Origin: CAZMCT01 sp964564785 | GTDB taxonomy: Bacteria; Planctomycetota; Phycisphaerae; UBA1845; Fen-1342 | DNA length: 37,925 nt | Assembly: GCA_964564785.1 (NCBI GenBank) | Contig: CAZMCT010000023.1 | Location: 1-37,925, forward strand | Direction: 5' to 3' | Part shown: one piece after another, positions 20,809 to 29,478 of the stretch | Position numbering within the stretch: the first letter of the stretch is position 1 | Layout: every line of letters begins with the position of its first letter | Position numbers and translations under genes: made by a program | The notes under the pieces: generated by a model | What the model saw: the letters and a program-made list of their open reading frames with translations, nothing else | Databases searched by the model: none | Told to the model about the DNA's origin: nothing

Positions 20809-22692
20809 ATGGCCAAACCGCGTGTGATCGTCGTCGGCGGCGGCCTCGGCGGCCTGTGGGCCACGATTCGCCTGGCCGAGGCCGGGGTGCCCGTCGACCT
20901 CTTCTCGCTTTTCCCGGTCAAGCGCTCGCACTCGTGCTGCGCCCAGGGCGGCATCAACGCCGTGCTCGACATCAAGGGCCAGCACGATTCCGTCGCCCAG
21001 CACATCGTCGACACGATCAAGGGCGGCGACTACTTGGCCGACCAGCCCCCGATCAAGACGATGTGCGAGGAGGCCCCCGGCCTGATTCGCACATTCGACC
21101 GCATGGGCGTCACGTTCAGCCGCACGCCCGAGGGCGTCATGGACCAGCGCCTGTTCGGCGGTGTGAAGAACAAGCGCACCTGCTTCGCCGGCGCGACCAC
21201 CGGCCAGCAGCTCCTGTACGCCGCTGACGAGCAGGTCCGGGCGGCCGAGGCGCGCGGGGCCGTCGCCAAGTACGAAAACTGGGAGTTTCTCTCGGTCATC
21301 CGTGACGACGAGGGGACTTGCCGCGGCATCGTGGCCATGGACCTCAACTCGCTCGCCGTGCGGGCCTTCAAGGCCGATGCCGTCATCCTCGCGACCGGCG
21401 GGCTGGGCCTGATTTTCGGACGCTCCACGATGTCGACCAATTCGACCGGGGCGGCCGCGGCGCGGGTCTACCAGCAGGGGGCCCAGTTCGCCAACGGCGA
21501 ATTCGTCCAGTTCCACCCGACCGCGATGAAAGGGCACGACAAGCTGCGGCTGATGAGCGAGGCCTGCCGCGGCGAGGGCGGGCGCATCTGGGTGCCGCGC
21601 CGCAAGGGCGATACCCGCCGGCCGCAGGAAATCCCCGAGGACGAGCGCTACTACTTCCTCGAGGAGTGGTACCCGACGTACGGGAACACGGTGCCGCGGG
21701 ACGTGGCCAGCCGGGCGATCTACCGCGTGACGCGGCACGAGGGGCTGGGCGTCGGCGGCGCGGACATCGTCTACCTCGACCTCTCGCACCAGCCGCGCGA
21801 GTTTCTCGAGGCGCGGCTCGGCGGCATCCTCGACATGTACCGCCAGTTTTCCGGCGAAGACCCCTACACCGGTCCGATGAAGGTCTTTCCGGCCGTCCAC
21901 TACAGCATGGGGGGCCTCTTCGTCAGCTACCACAAGGATGAGAAAACCGGCGGAATGACGCTGGTGCACCCGAAGAACCACGCTACTACGATCCCCGGCC
22001 TCTACGCCTGCGGCGAATGCGACCACCAGTACCACGGCGCCAACCGCCTCGGGGCCAACTCGCTCTTGTCGGCCTCGTTCAGCGGCCGCATCGCCGGCGA
22101 CGCCGCGGCCGCATTCGTGAAGGGGCTGAAGCGGGGCCGGACCGACGTGCCCGACGCCGTGGTCGAGGCCGAGCGCGGCCGGCAGGCGCAGATCAACCGC
22201 GAGATCAGCGGGCGGACCGGCGGCGAAAACCCGTTCGCGCTGCATGCGGAGCTGGGGGCGCTGATGCAGGAGCACGTGTTCGTGGAGCGGGACAACAAGG
22301 GGCTCGATCTGGCCCTGGCCGGCATCCGGGAGCTCAAGGACCGCAGCCGCCGCATCAGCCTGGACGATCGCAGCGGCTGGGCCAACCAGTCGCTGTCGTG
22401 GGCCCGGCAGGTGCAGGACATGATCGTATTGGCGGAGGTGATCACGCTCGGGGCGCGGCGGCGGGACGAGTGCCGGGGCTCGCACTACAAGGCCGAGTTC
22501 GAGATCAAGATTCCAGAGGGCAAGTTCGCCGGCAGCCCGGAATACGAGGACTACAAGGCCCGCTGGAAGGCCAGCAACGAGAAGTGGATGAAGCACACGG
22601 TGGCCACGCACACTCCGGATGGGCCGCGGATCGACTACGCCCCGATCGACATGAGCGTGATGGCCCCCGAAACGCCGCGGGATTACCGATAA
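20809..22692 (+). CDS. sdhA: Succinate dehydrogenase flavoprotein subunit
   Basis: A 627-residue flavoprotein. The FAD-binding GGGLGGLWATIRLAEAG is near residues 9-25; KRSHSCCAQGGINAV carries the histidine that binds FAD covalently in this family; HPTAMKGHDKLRLMSEACRG, GEGGRIWVPR and NRLGANSLLSASFSGRIAG complete the usual substrate and FAD sites. Length and sequence match the B-type, non-proteobacterial SdhA. It oxidises succinate to fumarate (or the reverse) and passes electrons to SdhB. Confidence 0.95.
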   Translation: MAKPRVIVVGGGLGGLWATIRLAEAGVPVDLFSLFPVKRSHSCCAQGGINAVLDIKGQHDSVAQHIVDTIKGGDYLADQPPIKTMCEEAPGLIRTFDRMGVTFSRTPEGVMDQRLFGGVKNKRTCFAGATTGQQLLYAADEQVRAAEARGAVAKYENWEFLSVIRDDEGTCRGIVAMDLNSLAVRAFKADAVILATGGLGLIFGRSTMSTNSTGAAAARVYQQGAQFANGEFVQFHPTAMKGHDKLRLMSEACRGEGGRIWVPRRKGDTRRPQEIPEDERYYFLEEWYPTYGNTVPRDVASRAIYRVTRHEGLGVGGADIVYLDLSHQPREFLEARLGGILDMYRQFSGEDPYTGPMKVFPAVHYSMGGLFVSYHKDEKTGGMTLVHPKNHATTIPGLYACGECDHQYHGANRLGANSLLSASFSGRIAGDAAAAFVKGLKRGRTDVPDAVVEAERGRQAQINREISGRTGGENPFALHAELGALMQEHVFVERDNKGLDLALAGIRELKDRSRRISLDDRSGWANQSLSWARQVQDMIVLAEVITLGARRRDECRGSHYKAEFEIKIPEGKFAGSPEYEDYKARWKASNEKWMKHTVATHTPDGPRIDYAPIDMSVMAPETPRDYR

Positions 22693-22848
22693 CCGCAGAA
22701 GCACAGGAACGCGGAGCGGAGCAGCGGTGTGCCTGAGGGTACTTCCGGGATCGAGAGCATGAGAACGTGAGCGCCAGCCGAAGTGAAGTATAAGCTGGAC
22801 ATCGCCGGGCCGCGCGGGTATGGGTGGGTCCCCGGGAGGGGACGCGTC

Positions 22849-23493
22849 GTGCTGCCGCTAGCGCTCGCTCTGCACGTGCCGATGTCGGCGGGATGCCTGC
22901 TCCCTGCGGATGCCATCTGGTACTTGCGGGTGAGTGGAACGCTGGTCTGCGCTGACACCCGGGAGCCCGTGACCGGCAAGCGGATTCAGCTCCGACTCAG
23001 TTCGCAAGAGCGCGGTTCCACGGCCTCTCTGCCCGCACAGACTGACGAGCACGGCCGTTTTTCGGCCGAGTTCCACAGTCTCACCGGCACGGCCATCCTG
23101 TGGCCGTTGATCATCGCACTGCCGGCCCCGGCATCGCCGCTGCCATACGACCAGGTGATGATCGAACACGAGCCCGCGTGTGACTCGGAGCCGACGACTA
23201 TCGTGAGGCTTGGCAAGCCGGAACGTAACGGAAACCGACTGCGGGTGGAGCTGGGGGAAGCTCCCTGGTCGGCCGCGCCCGATGGCCCCTCCTCGGACCC
23301 CAACGCCGCGGCGCGCGGTTGCGGCGCTACGGCGCTCGCTGGCGCTCCGCGTTCCGATTGGCAGCGCCGCTCGCCGGAGGTCCACGCTCCCCACCGGCCT
23401 GCGGCCCACGCTTCCGGTCGCTATTCCCTGTTCCCGGTTCCCGGTTCCCCGTTCCCTTTTCCCGGTTCCCTCTTCTCCGTGTCTCTGTGGTGA
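22849..23493 (+). CDS. Putative lipoprotein with carboxypeptidase-regulatory-like domain, between sdhA and sdhB
   Basis: A 214-residue frame. I prefer GTG 22849, seven bases after GGGAGGGG; the frame is open to GTG 22783, which has no ribosome site but would supply an Arg-containing N-region for the signal. LPLALALHVPMSAGC looks like a short lipoprotein signal with the lipid-bearing Cys near residue 16. LRVSGTLVCADTREPVTGKR and TDEHGRFSAEF follow the beta-strand pattern of carboxypeptidase-regulatory-like/transthyretin folds. After about residue 145 (GEAPWS) the sequence turns into low-complexity and then the translated heptamer array at 23424-23479, so the original gene may have ended earlier. 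It interrupts the sdh operon; nothing suggests a role in the enzyme. Confidence 0.5.
   Translation: MLPLALALHVPMSAGCLLPADAIWYLRVSGTLVCADTREPVTGKRIQLRLSSQERGSTASLPAQTDEHGRFSAEFHSLTGTAILWPLIIALPAPASPLPYDQVMIEHEPACDSEPTTIVRLGKPERNGNRLRVELGEAPWSAAPDGPSSDPNAAARGCGATALAGAPRSDWQRRSPEVHAPHRPAAHASGRYSLFPVPGSPFPFPGSLFSVSLW
23424..23479. repeat. Degenerate heptamer tandem array before sdhB
   Basis: Eight consecutive 7-bp units in perfect register: TTCCCTG, TTCCCGG, TTCCCGG, TTCCCCG, TTCCCTT, TTCCCGG, TTCCCTC, TTCTCCG. The array ends 20 bases before sdhB and lies in frame at the end of the preceding ORF. Confidence 0.85.
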
Positions 23494-23499
23494 TCCGGA

Positions 23500-24270
23500 A
23501 TGACGATGCACGCTGAAACGCACAACCGCGAAATCCGCTTCAAGATCCGTCGCCAGGACGGCCCGGGCGCCGCGCCCTACTGGGAGACCTTCGTCATGCC
23601 CTGGGCGCCGCAGCACAACGTCGTCTCGGCGCTCATGTATCTCCGCCAGCACCCCATCACGGCCGATGGGCGGCGGGTCAACCCGGTCGTGTGGGAGTGC
23701 AACTGCATGGAGGAGGTCTGCGGGGCCTGCTCGATGCTGGTCAACGGCGTGCCGCGGCAGTCCTGCGCCGCCCTGGTCGACGAGCTCGAGCAGCCCATTG
23801 TGCTCGAGCCGCTGACGAAGTTCCCCGTGGTGCGCGACCTGGCCGTCGACCGCTCGAAGATGTTCGACGCGCTGCTGAAAGTGAAGGCCTGGGTTCCGGT
23901 CGACGGCTCGTGGGACATTCACCGCCACGCTCCGCTGATCTCGCCGGGCGAACAGTCCTTGCGCTACCTCTTCAGCCGTTGCATGACGTGCGGCTGCTGC
24001 ATGGAGGTCTGCCCCCAGTACCACGCCGGCTCGGCCTTCATCGGCCCGGCCCCGCTCGGCCAGGTCCGGCTGCACAACTCGCACCCGACCGGCCAGTACT
24101 TCAAGGAGGATCGCCTGCACGCCATCATGGGCCCCGGCGGCGTCACCGACTGCGGCAACGCCCAGAACTGCGTCAAGGTCTGCCCCAAGGACATCCCCCT
24201 CACCCAGGCCATCGGCGAGCTCGGCCGCCAGACCACCATGCAGTGGCTCCGCGACCTGTTCGCACGTTGA
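23500..24270 (+). CDS. sdhB: Succinate dehydrogenase iron-sulfur subunit
   Basis: A 256-residue Fe-S protein. CNCMEEVCGACSMLVNG (about 67-83) with the later Cys in RQSCAAL binds the [2Fe-2S] cluster; CMTCGCCMEVCPQY (about 161-174) and CGNAQNCVKVCPKDI (about 219-233) supply the ligands of the [4Fe-4S] and third clusters. The ECNCMEEVCGACS form is that of B-type enzymes. It transfers electrons between SdhA and the haems of SdhC. An 807-bp stretch holding another ORF and repeats separates it from sdhA, yet the direction is the same, so co-transcription remains likely. Confidence 0.94.
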   Translation: MTMHAETHNREIRFKIRRQDGPGAAPYWETFVMPWAPQHNVVSALMYLRQHPITADGRRVNPVVWECNCMEEVCGACSMLVNGVPRQSCAALVDELEQPIVLEPLTKFPVVRDLAVDRSKMFDALLKVKAWVPVDGSWDIHRHAPLISPGEQSLRYLFSRCMTCGCCMEVCPQYHAGSAFIGPAPLGQVRLHNSHPTGQYFKEDRLHAIMGPGGVTDCGNAQNCVKVCPKDIPLTQAIGELGRQTTMQWLRDLFAR

Positions 24271-24392
24271 GCGGCCCGGCCGCGTGCAGGCTCTATCGAG
24301 GACGGGCGGTGATCGGACGGCGAACTGGCCGCCGGCTGCCGTGCCCGAGGAGCGCTCAGCGGACTCCGGCCTCCGCCGTCGCTGGTTGCCGC

Positions 24393-24983
24393 CTACTCGA
24401 CCAGCTCGATGACCTCGTACGTCAGCTCGACCCCCAGCGCGTCGAAGACGAAGATCAGCGCGTCGCCGCAGAGGAAGTCGTCGGGGTTGACGTAGAGTGC
24501 GGCCAGCTCCCAGCTATCGACCAGCACGCCGGTCAGCGGGTCGATGTCGTCCTCGGACACGAGCTCGAGCGTGGTCAGGCACCAGTAGTCCAGCAGCAGC
24601 GTCTCGCCGTCGTACACGAAGACGCCCTGGAGCTCGCCATCCGCGTAGTACTGGACGTAGATGTCGTAGCCAGTGTAATTCTCGAAGCCGACCAGCAGGG
24701 CGTCGGGCAGTTCCTCGACGACCACGTCCTCGTCGATGTTGATGATGACGTCGACGTCGGCGTCGATGATCACGTCGGCCCCCACGTCGACCAGCGCGTC
24801 GGGCAATTCGACGTCGCGCGGGTCCTCCTCCTGGAGCACCTCGATCTCGGCCTCGAGCTCGCGCAGTCCGTCATCGCCGCTCAGGTCGATGATCCAGTTC
24901 TCGGGCAGGCGGATCGCGCAGCCGCCCCCGTTCAGCATGGCAACCAGTCCCAGCGCCACGATCGGCACGCACCACGTCCGCAT
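24393..24983 (-). CDS. Extremely acidic lipoprotein of unknown function
   Basis: A 196-residue protein with AAGGAG eight bases before ATG 24983. MRTWCVPIVALGLVAMLNGGGC is a lipoprotein signal with Cys22 as lipid site. The mature protein is crowded with Asp and Glu; residues about 66-90 alternate Asp with Val/Ile (DVGADVII, DADVDVII, NIDEDVVV), a calcium-binding or beta-strand-like pattern. The second half contains FENYTGYDIYVQYYADGELQ and DPLTGVLVDSWELAALYVN. Four cysteines in the mature part (positions near 22, 137 and 172 visible) may pair. I do not recognise a named family. It is divergent from the small Lys-rich gene at 25169. Confidence 0.7.
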   Translation of the reverse strand: MRTWCVPIVALGLVAMLNGGGCAIRLPENWIIDLSGDDGLRELEAEIEVLQEEDPRDVELPDALVDVGADVIIDADVDVIINIDEDVVVEELPDALLVGFENYTGYDIYVQYYADGELQGVFVYDGETLLLDYWCLTTLELVSEDDIDPLTGVLVDSWELAALYVNPDDFLCGDALIFVFDALGVELTYEVIELVE

Positions 24984-25087
24984 GTTCGGCTCCTTGTTGC
25001 TGCGCCGCCGCGTCCGGGCGGCCGACCTCCCCCGCCGGGCGAAGTGTACGCGGACCGCAGGCGGCGCGGCAATCTCCGCCGACGTGC

Positions 25088-25116
25088 TTGACGCGCGTCC
25101 CGCCTTCGGGTATGGC
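25088..25116 (+). promoter_or_regulatory. Promoter of the Lys-rich small gene
   Basis: -35 TTGACG (5 of 6), 17-bp spacer, -10 TATGGC (3 of 6), predicting a start near 25123 and a leader of about 46 bases before ATG 25169. Confidence 0.45.
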
Positions 25117-25168
25117 TTTTCTCAGACGCGATTCTTTCTTTCACCCTCTTCGCAGAAAGGAGATTCCC

Positions 25169-25252
25169 ATGGCGAAGAAGAAAGCGAAGAAGAAGGGCGC
25201 GAAGAAGAAGGGCGCCAAGAAGAAGAGCGCCAAGGGCTGCTGTCGCATGTAG
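25169..25252 (+). CDS. 27-residue Lys/Ala-rich basic peptide
   Basis: ATG 25169 follows AAAGGAG at ideal spacing and the frame encodes MAKKKAKKKGAKKKGAKKK, then SAKGCCRM and TAG. Fifteen or so residues are Lys or Arg. The unit KKKGA repeats three times, like the tails of bacterial histone-H1-like proteins, so binding to DNA or RNA is the simplest idea. The CysCys pair near the end (GCCRM) is not explained by that and might bind metal or form a disulfide. It has its own promoter and is followed by a strong hairpin at 25310-25346, so it looks like an independent transcription unit. Confidence 0.7.
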   Translation: MAKKKAKKKGAKKKGAKKKSAKGCCRM

Positions 25253-25309
25253 CACGCCCCCCATGCTGCGGCTTCTTCGCGCCACGTAGACAGCTCCGCA
25301 GCGAATCAG

Positions 25310-25346
25310 GACGCCCCCGCCGCCGGACCCCGGCCGCGGGGGCGTC
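25310..25346. terminator. Strong hairpin between convergent genes
   Basis: GACGCCCCCGC (25310-25320) pairs perfectly with GCGGGGGCGTC (25336-25346), and the loop can extend the stem with GCCGG/CCGGC. There is no T run. It sits between the small basic gene and the 3' end of hutH and may act as a two-way terminator. Confidence 0.6.
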
Positions 25347-25382
25347 GGCTTGCGCACACGACACGCGCGGCGATCCGCTTCC

Positions 25383-27338
25383 TCACGTGCGCCGTTCAGA
25401 ATTCGGCTCCAACGCCGAGATTGCCGCCAGCGGTCGCTCCAATCCAGCGTTCACCCGTTCCAGCAGCGTCCCCGCCGCCACGATCTCGCGCACCGCGCGG
25501 ATGTCCGGTTCCAGCACCCGGTCTTCCGTCAGCGCGCGGACGACCTCCCGGACCGCCAGGTAAGCCGCGCCGGTCCCGCGGCCGAGCGCGGCCGCGATCG
25601 CCGCTTGGCAGCCGGGCTGCGTGGCGGCGGCGAATGCGGCGGACTCGCGCTCGTCGGGTTCCCCCGCCGGTGCATCCCGCTCGGGCCGCGACGCGCTCGC
25701 CGGCGCTGGTCGGTTCGCAGACGAGTCCCCCGGCGGCCCCTCCGACTCGAATGGCCGTGCATTGGGGTCGCGCTTCATCGCCACCCGCCAATCCACGGCC
25801 TGTGCGGCCACGAGCAGCTCGATCGCCAGCACGGCCTGCGCGTTCCCCAGCACCGTCCGCAGCTTGCGGGCCGCGATCGTCGACATCGACACATGGTCCT
25901 CGGTGTTCGACGACGACGGAATCGAATCGACCGCGGCCGGGTGTGCCAGCACCTTGTTCTCCGACACCAGGCTCGCGGCCGTGTACTGCGCGATCATCAG
26001 CCCCGTGTTGAGCCCGCCGCGGGCGATCAGGTTCGAAGGCAGGTTCCGATTGTGCCGCGCATCGAGCAGCATTTGCGTCCGCCGCTCGGCGATGTCCGCC
26101 AGCTCGGCCACGGCGATGCACAGAAAGTCCGCCGCCAGCGCCAGCGGCTGGCCGTGGAAGTTGCCGGCCGAGTAGGCGTGCAGGTCGGCGAAGCTCTCGG
26201 GCCGGTTCGCAAAGAACGTGGTCTTGTCCCACGGCTCGCCGCCGCCGGGGAAGAACAGCGGGTTGTCGGTCGCCGCATTGCATTCCCGCTCGACCACCAT
26301 GCGGGCGTACGCGATGGCGTCGCGCGTCGCGCCGTGCACCTGCGGCGCGCAGCGCACCGAGTAGCAGTCCTGCACGTCGTCCGCGCGGTCGGCCAGCCGG
26401 CTGCCGGCCAGCAGGGCCCGCAGGTTCGCCGCGCTGGCCTGCTGCCCCGCCATGTTGCGGGCCGCGTGAACCTTGGGGTCCAGCGCTCGCGTGCGGCCGC
26501 AGATGGCCTCGAGCGTCAGGGCGGCGGCCGCGTCGGCCGTGTTCGCCAGGCCTTCGGCATCGTGCACCGCCAGCGCGAGCAGGGCGGCCGAGAAGTTCCC
26601 GCCGTTGGTGAGCGCAAGCCCCTCTTTGTAGCTGGGCTCGGGCAGCCGGTCGTAGCCGAGGTCGGCCGCGAGCGATTCGGCCGCGGAGCGCAGCTCGACG
26701 CCGGCGTACGTGTCGTAGCGCTGGTCCTCGGGGGTGCGGACGACGAAGTACCGTCCGACGCCCAGGAGCACGACGAACAGGTGAGCCAGCGGGCAGAGGT
26801 CGCCGCTGGCGCCCAGCGAGCCGCGGGTGGGCACGAGCGGCACGATGCCGCGGTTGAGCATCCGGGCGATGCACTCGACCAGTTCGGGCCGGACGCCGGA
26901 GTGGCCCTTGAGGAACGCATTCAGCCGCAGGAGCAGCGCCGCCCGCACGACTTCGGAGGGGAAGTAGTTGATCGGGTCATTGGGATCGGCGTTGTCGCCC
27001 ACGCCCACCGCGTGGCTGAGCAGGATGTTCCGCTGCATCTGCTCGAAGTGGGCCGGGTCGATGCGGCGGCTCTTGAACTCGCCGAAGCCGGTCGTCACGC
27101 CGTATACCCGCGGCAGCGGCCGGCCGGCCGCGCGCGCCGGCCGGTAGCCGTCGACCACGCGCGTAATCTCGTCCCAGCCGCGGGCCACGGCCGCCAGCGC
27201 GTCCGGTGCGCAGACGATCTCGACGCGCGGGTCGCGCGCCACGCGCACGAGGTCCGTGATCGTCAGCGAAGCGCCGTCGAGCACCACCGGCGGGCCGGGT
27301 GCGCCGGAATCGGCCGGAAGGGGAGCTTGGGTGTTCAT
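25383..27338 (-). CDS. hutH: Histidine ammonia-lyase with a long C-terminal insert
   Basis: A 651-residue member of the aromatic amino acid lyase family. GSLGASGDLCPLAH carries the Ala177-Ser178-Gly179 triad that cyclises to the MIO cofactor. QRNILLSHAVGVG (about 102-114) has the His expected in histidine-specific enzymes, and SIPSSSNTEDHVSM matches the later active-site segment. It turns L-histidine into urocanate and ammonia, the first step of histidine breakdown. The usual length is near 510 residues; the excess includes a Pro/Ala/Glu-rich stretch (about 523-570) inserted before the last helices. The rest of the hut pathway is not in the window. It lies 141 bases downstream of the methyltransferase fusion, in the same direction. 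Confidence 0.85.
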   Translation of the reverse strand: MNTQAPLPADSGAPGPPVVLDGASLTITDLVRVARDPRVEIVCAPDALAAVARGWDEITRVVDGYRPARAAGRPLPRVYGVTTGFGEFKSRRIDPAHFEQMQRNILLSHAVGVGDNADPNDPINYFPSEVVRAALLLRLNAFLKGHSGVRPELVECIARMLNRGIVPLVPTRGSLGASGDLCPLAHLFVVLLGVGRYFVVRTPEDQRYDTYAGVELRSAAESLAADLGYDRLPEPSYKEGLALTNGGNFSAALLALAVHDAEGLANTADAAAALTLEAICGRTRALDPKVHAARNMAGQQASAANLRALLAGSRLADRADDVQDCYSVRCAPQVHGATRDAIAYARMVVERECNAATDNPLFFPGGGEPWDKTTFFANRPESFADLHAYSAGNFHGQPLALAADFLCIAVAELADIAERRTQMLLDARHNRNLPSNLIARGGLNTGLMIAQYTAASLVSENKVLAHPAAVDSIPSSSNTEDHVSMSTIAARKLRTVLGNAQAVLAIELLVAAQAVDWRVAMKRDPNARPFESEGPPGDSSANRPAPASASRPERDAPAGEPDERESAAFAAATQPGCQAAIAAALGRGTGAAYLAVREVVRALTEDRVLEPDIRAVREIVAAGTLLERVNAGLERPLAAISALEPNSERRT

Positions 27339-27479
27339 GCGCCGATTCTACCGCGGCGGCCCGTGGGGCGAGCACGCGGAAGAGGGCCGCGGAACAGCGA
27401 ATGCCGCGTTCAGACTGGAGCATGCCGAGTGAAAGATCGAGGGGGCCGCAGAGTCCGAGATTCTGCATTCCCCCGAGCG

Positions 27480-29453
27480 CTACTTGCCGGATTGCAGGCG
27501 GGCGACGGCGGCGGGCGAAGCGGCGACGCGAAAGCCGGCGAAGTCGTAGCGGAGGTGCGACGAGAAGCGGTGACGGTGCCGCGAGCGGGCGTAGTCCGGG
27601 CCGAACCCGTACGATCCGCCGCGCAGCACGCGCAGGCCGCCGTCCTGATCTTCGCGCCCGTCAGTGATCACATACGGGTAGCGAGCGAACCGGCTCGTCG
27701 TCCACTCCCACGCGTTCCCCGCCATGTCATACAGCCCCAGCGGCGTGGGCGGGAAGCTGCCCACAGGCGCCGTCCGCTCCCAGCGGTCCTTTCCGCTCGT
27801 GCCGCGAATGTTGGCCAGCTCCGGCGTGAGCTCGCCGGTCGCCGTCGGGTACGCGAACTGCCGTCCACTGAGCGCGGCGTACTCCCACTCCGCCTCGGTC
27901 GGCATCCGTACGCCGGCCCAGCCGCAGTAACCCGCCGCCTCGGTGTACAGGACGCCGACCACCGGCTGGTCCGGGTGGTTGTATTGCGGGTCCTCCCAGA
28001 ACATCGGCAGCCGGTCCTGCTCGGCCTCCAGGTACAACGCGTACTGGCGATTCGTCACTTCGTACTTGCCGAGCCAGAACCCCTCCACGCGAACCCGGTG
28101 CGCCGGCCGCTCATCCTCCGGCCCCGAATCGCTGCCCATCGTGAACTCCCCGCCCGGAATCCACACCAGCACCGACCCGTCCCGCGGGTTGACCCACTCC
28201 TGGCCGGGCTGAAGCACGTCAAGACTGGCCGCCGGCGCCAGTTCGGAGCCGCCCAGCGCGGCCCCGGCCTTTTCGCCGCCGCTGGGGCGGGCCGCTTTCG
28301 CCGGCCCCGCCGCCTTCGCACCGGCCGCCCCCGTCTTGACGGCCGACCAGTGCTGGCTCGCGCCGATCCCCGGTCCGCTCACCGCGCCGCCCGGCGCCGT
28401 GCCATCGAGTGCCCCGGTGAACGTGATGAACTCCTCGTTCCCGCACGGGGCCTCGAACCGCACGCTGGTGCCCCAGGCATAGAACGCCGGCACGGCGGTT
28501 TCCTGGCTCTCGCGATCGGACGCGAACGTCGCCGTCAGCCGCCCCTCCTGGCGTTCGATTTTGAGCACGCCGCTGGCGTCGGCCGAGGGGCCGGTGATGC
28601 GGTAGACACCGGCCAGATCCGGCGCGCTGCGCTCCGCGCTCCAGGGCTGCTTCTTCCCGGATTCCTCCTGCGTGCCGGTGAGCTTGTCGCCGGCGAGCTT
28701 CCCGGAGAACACCAGGTCTGCGGCCCGATCGCCACGCGGCACGCGGGCCTTGAACGTGACCGTCTCGCCGTCCACCCGGCCGTCGCTGATCGGGATGGTC
28801 TGCGGGCCGGCCCAGGTGAGCGCGCCGGTCAGTTTCTGAAACTGCTGGTCGAGCCGCAGCGTCAGCTTCTTGCCCTCGGCCGTCCAGTGCCACGTCCCGC
28901 CCGCCCCAGCCGGAATCTTCCACAGATACAGCGTCCGGGCCCGGGCCCGCGCGTGCTCGATCTGCCGATCGGCTTCCCACTCGCCCATGTCGAACGCGTG
29001 CGAGACGATCCGCGTGCCCGGCCGTAGCTCGGCCATGAGCTTCGGACGCAGCATGACGTTCACCGCCGGCAGCAGGTAAAGCGTGACGACGCTGGCCTGC
29101 CGGATGTCGGTCTGCATGATGTCCTGCTCGCGGAACTCGACCAGCTTGGCCAGGCCCTCGTGCTCGGCGATCTCGCGGGCCTCGACGATCCGTTGCGGGT
29201 CGAGGTCCACGCCCAGCCCGCGGGCCCCGCGCTTGGCGGCGCGGATGACGATCCGGCCGTCCCCGCAGCCCAGGTCGATGACAAAGTCTTTGTCGGTCAC
29301 GCCGGCGAGGTCGAGCATCGCGTCGACGACGGCCGGGTGCGTGGGCTCGTACGGCACATCGAGCTCTGCGGGCTCCTTTTCATCGGCCCCGGCGGACGCG
29401 AGGACGACGCTCGTCAGTGCGATGCAGAGGATGCGAGCGAGGCGCGGCGACAT
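27480..29453 (-). CDS. Secreted fusion of SAM-dependent methyltransferase and formylglycine-generating-enzyme-like domain
   Basis: A 657-residue protein with signal peptide MSPRLARILCIALTSVVLASAGA. Residues about 33-175 form a class I methyltransferase-like domain: FVIDLGCGDGRIVIRAA (60-76) and VTLYLLPAVNVMLRPKLM. Residues 180-385 are beta-rich with no recognised family. After an Ala/Gly linker, residues about 425-650 are a SUMF1/FGE-sulfatase domain: WIPGGEFTMGSD, VEGFWLGKYEVTNRQYALYL, VRMPTEAEWEYAA and RVLRGGSYGFG. The paired cysteines that bind copper in true formylglycine-generating enzymes are absent (the region reads GGSYGFGPDYARSRHRHR), so a sulfatase-activating activity is unlikely. 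Export of a SAM-type domain is odd and may mean it no longer uses SAM. It follows the permease gene by 25 bases. Confidence 0.75.
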   Translation of the reverse strand: MSPRLARILCIALTSVVLASAGADEKEPAELDVPYEPTHPAVVDAMLDLAGVTDKDFVIDLGCGDGRIVIRAAKRGARGLGVDLDPQRIVEAREIAEHEGLAKLVEFREQDIMQTDIRQASVVTLYLLPAVNVMLRPKLMAELRPGTRIVSHAFDMGEWEADRQIEHARARARTLYLWKIPAGAGGTWHWTAEGKKLTLRLDQQFQKLTGALTWAGPQTIPISDGRVDGETVTFKARVPRGDRAADLVFSGKLAGDKLTGTQEESGKKQPWSAERSAPDLAGVYRITGPSADASGVLKIERQEGRLTATFASDRESQETAVPAFYAWGTSVRFEAPCGNEEFITFTGALDGTAPGGAVSGPGIGASQHWSAVKTGAAGAKAAGPAKAARPSGGEKAGAALGGSELAPAASLDVLQPGQEWVNPRDGSVLVWIPGGEFTMGSDSGPEDERPAHRVRVEGFWLGKYEVTNRQYALYLEAEQDRLPMFWEDPQYNHPDQPVVGVLYTEAAGYCGWAGVRMPTEAEWEYAALSGRQFAYPTATGELTPELANIRGTSGKDRWERTAPVGSFPPTPLGLYDMAGNAWEWTTSRFARYPYVITDGREDQDGGLRVLRGGSYGFGPDYARSRHRHRFSSHLRYDFAGFRVAASPAAVARLQSGK

Positions 29454-29478
29454 GGTCTTCTCCCGAACACGGCGTGAA

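Noticed and set aside
25350..29027. 1225-codon open frame opposite hutH and the methyltransferase fusion
   Set aside because: It spans two real genes on the other strand, is rich in Arg and His, and has no recognisable motif.
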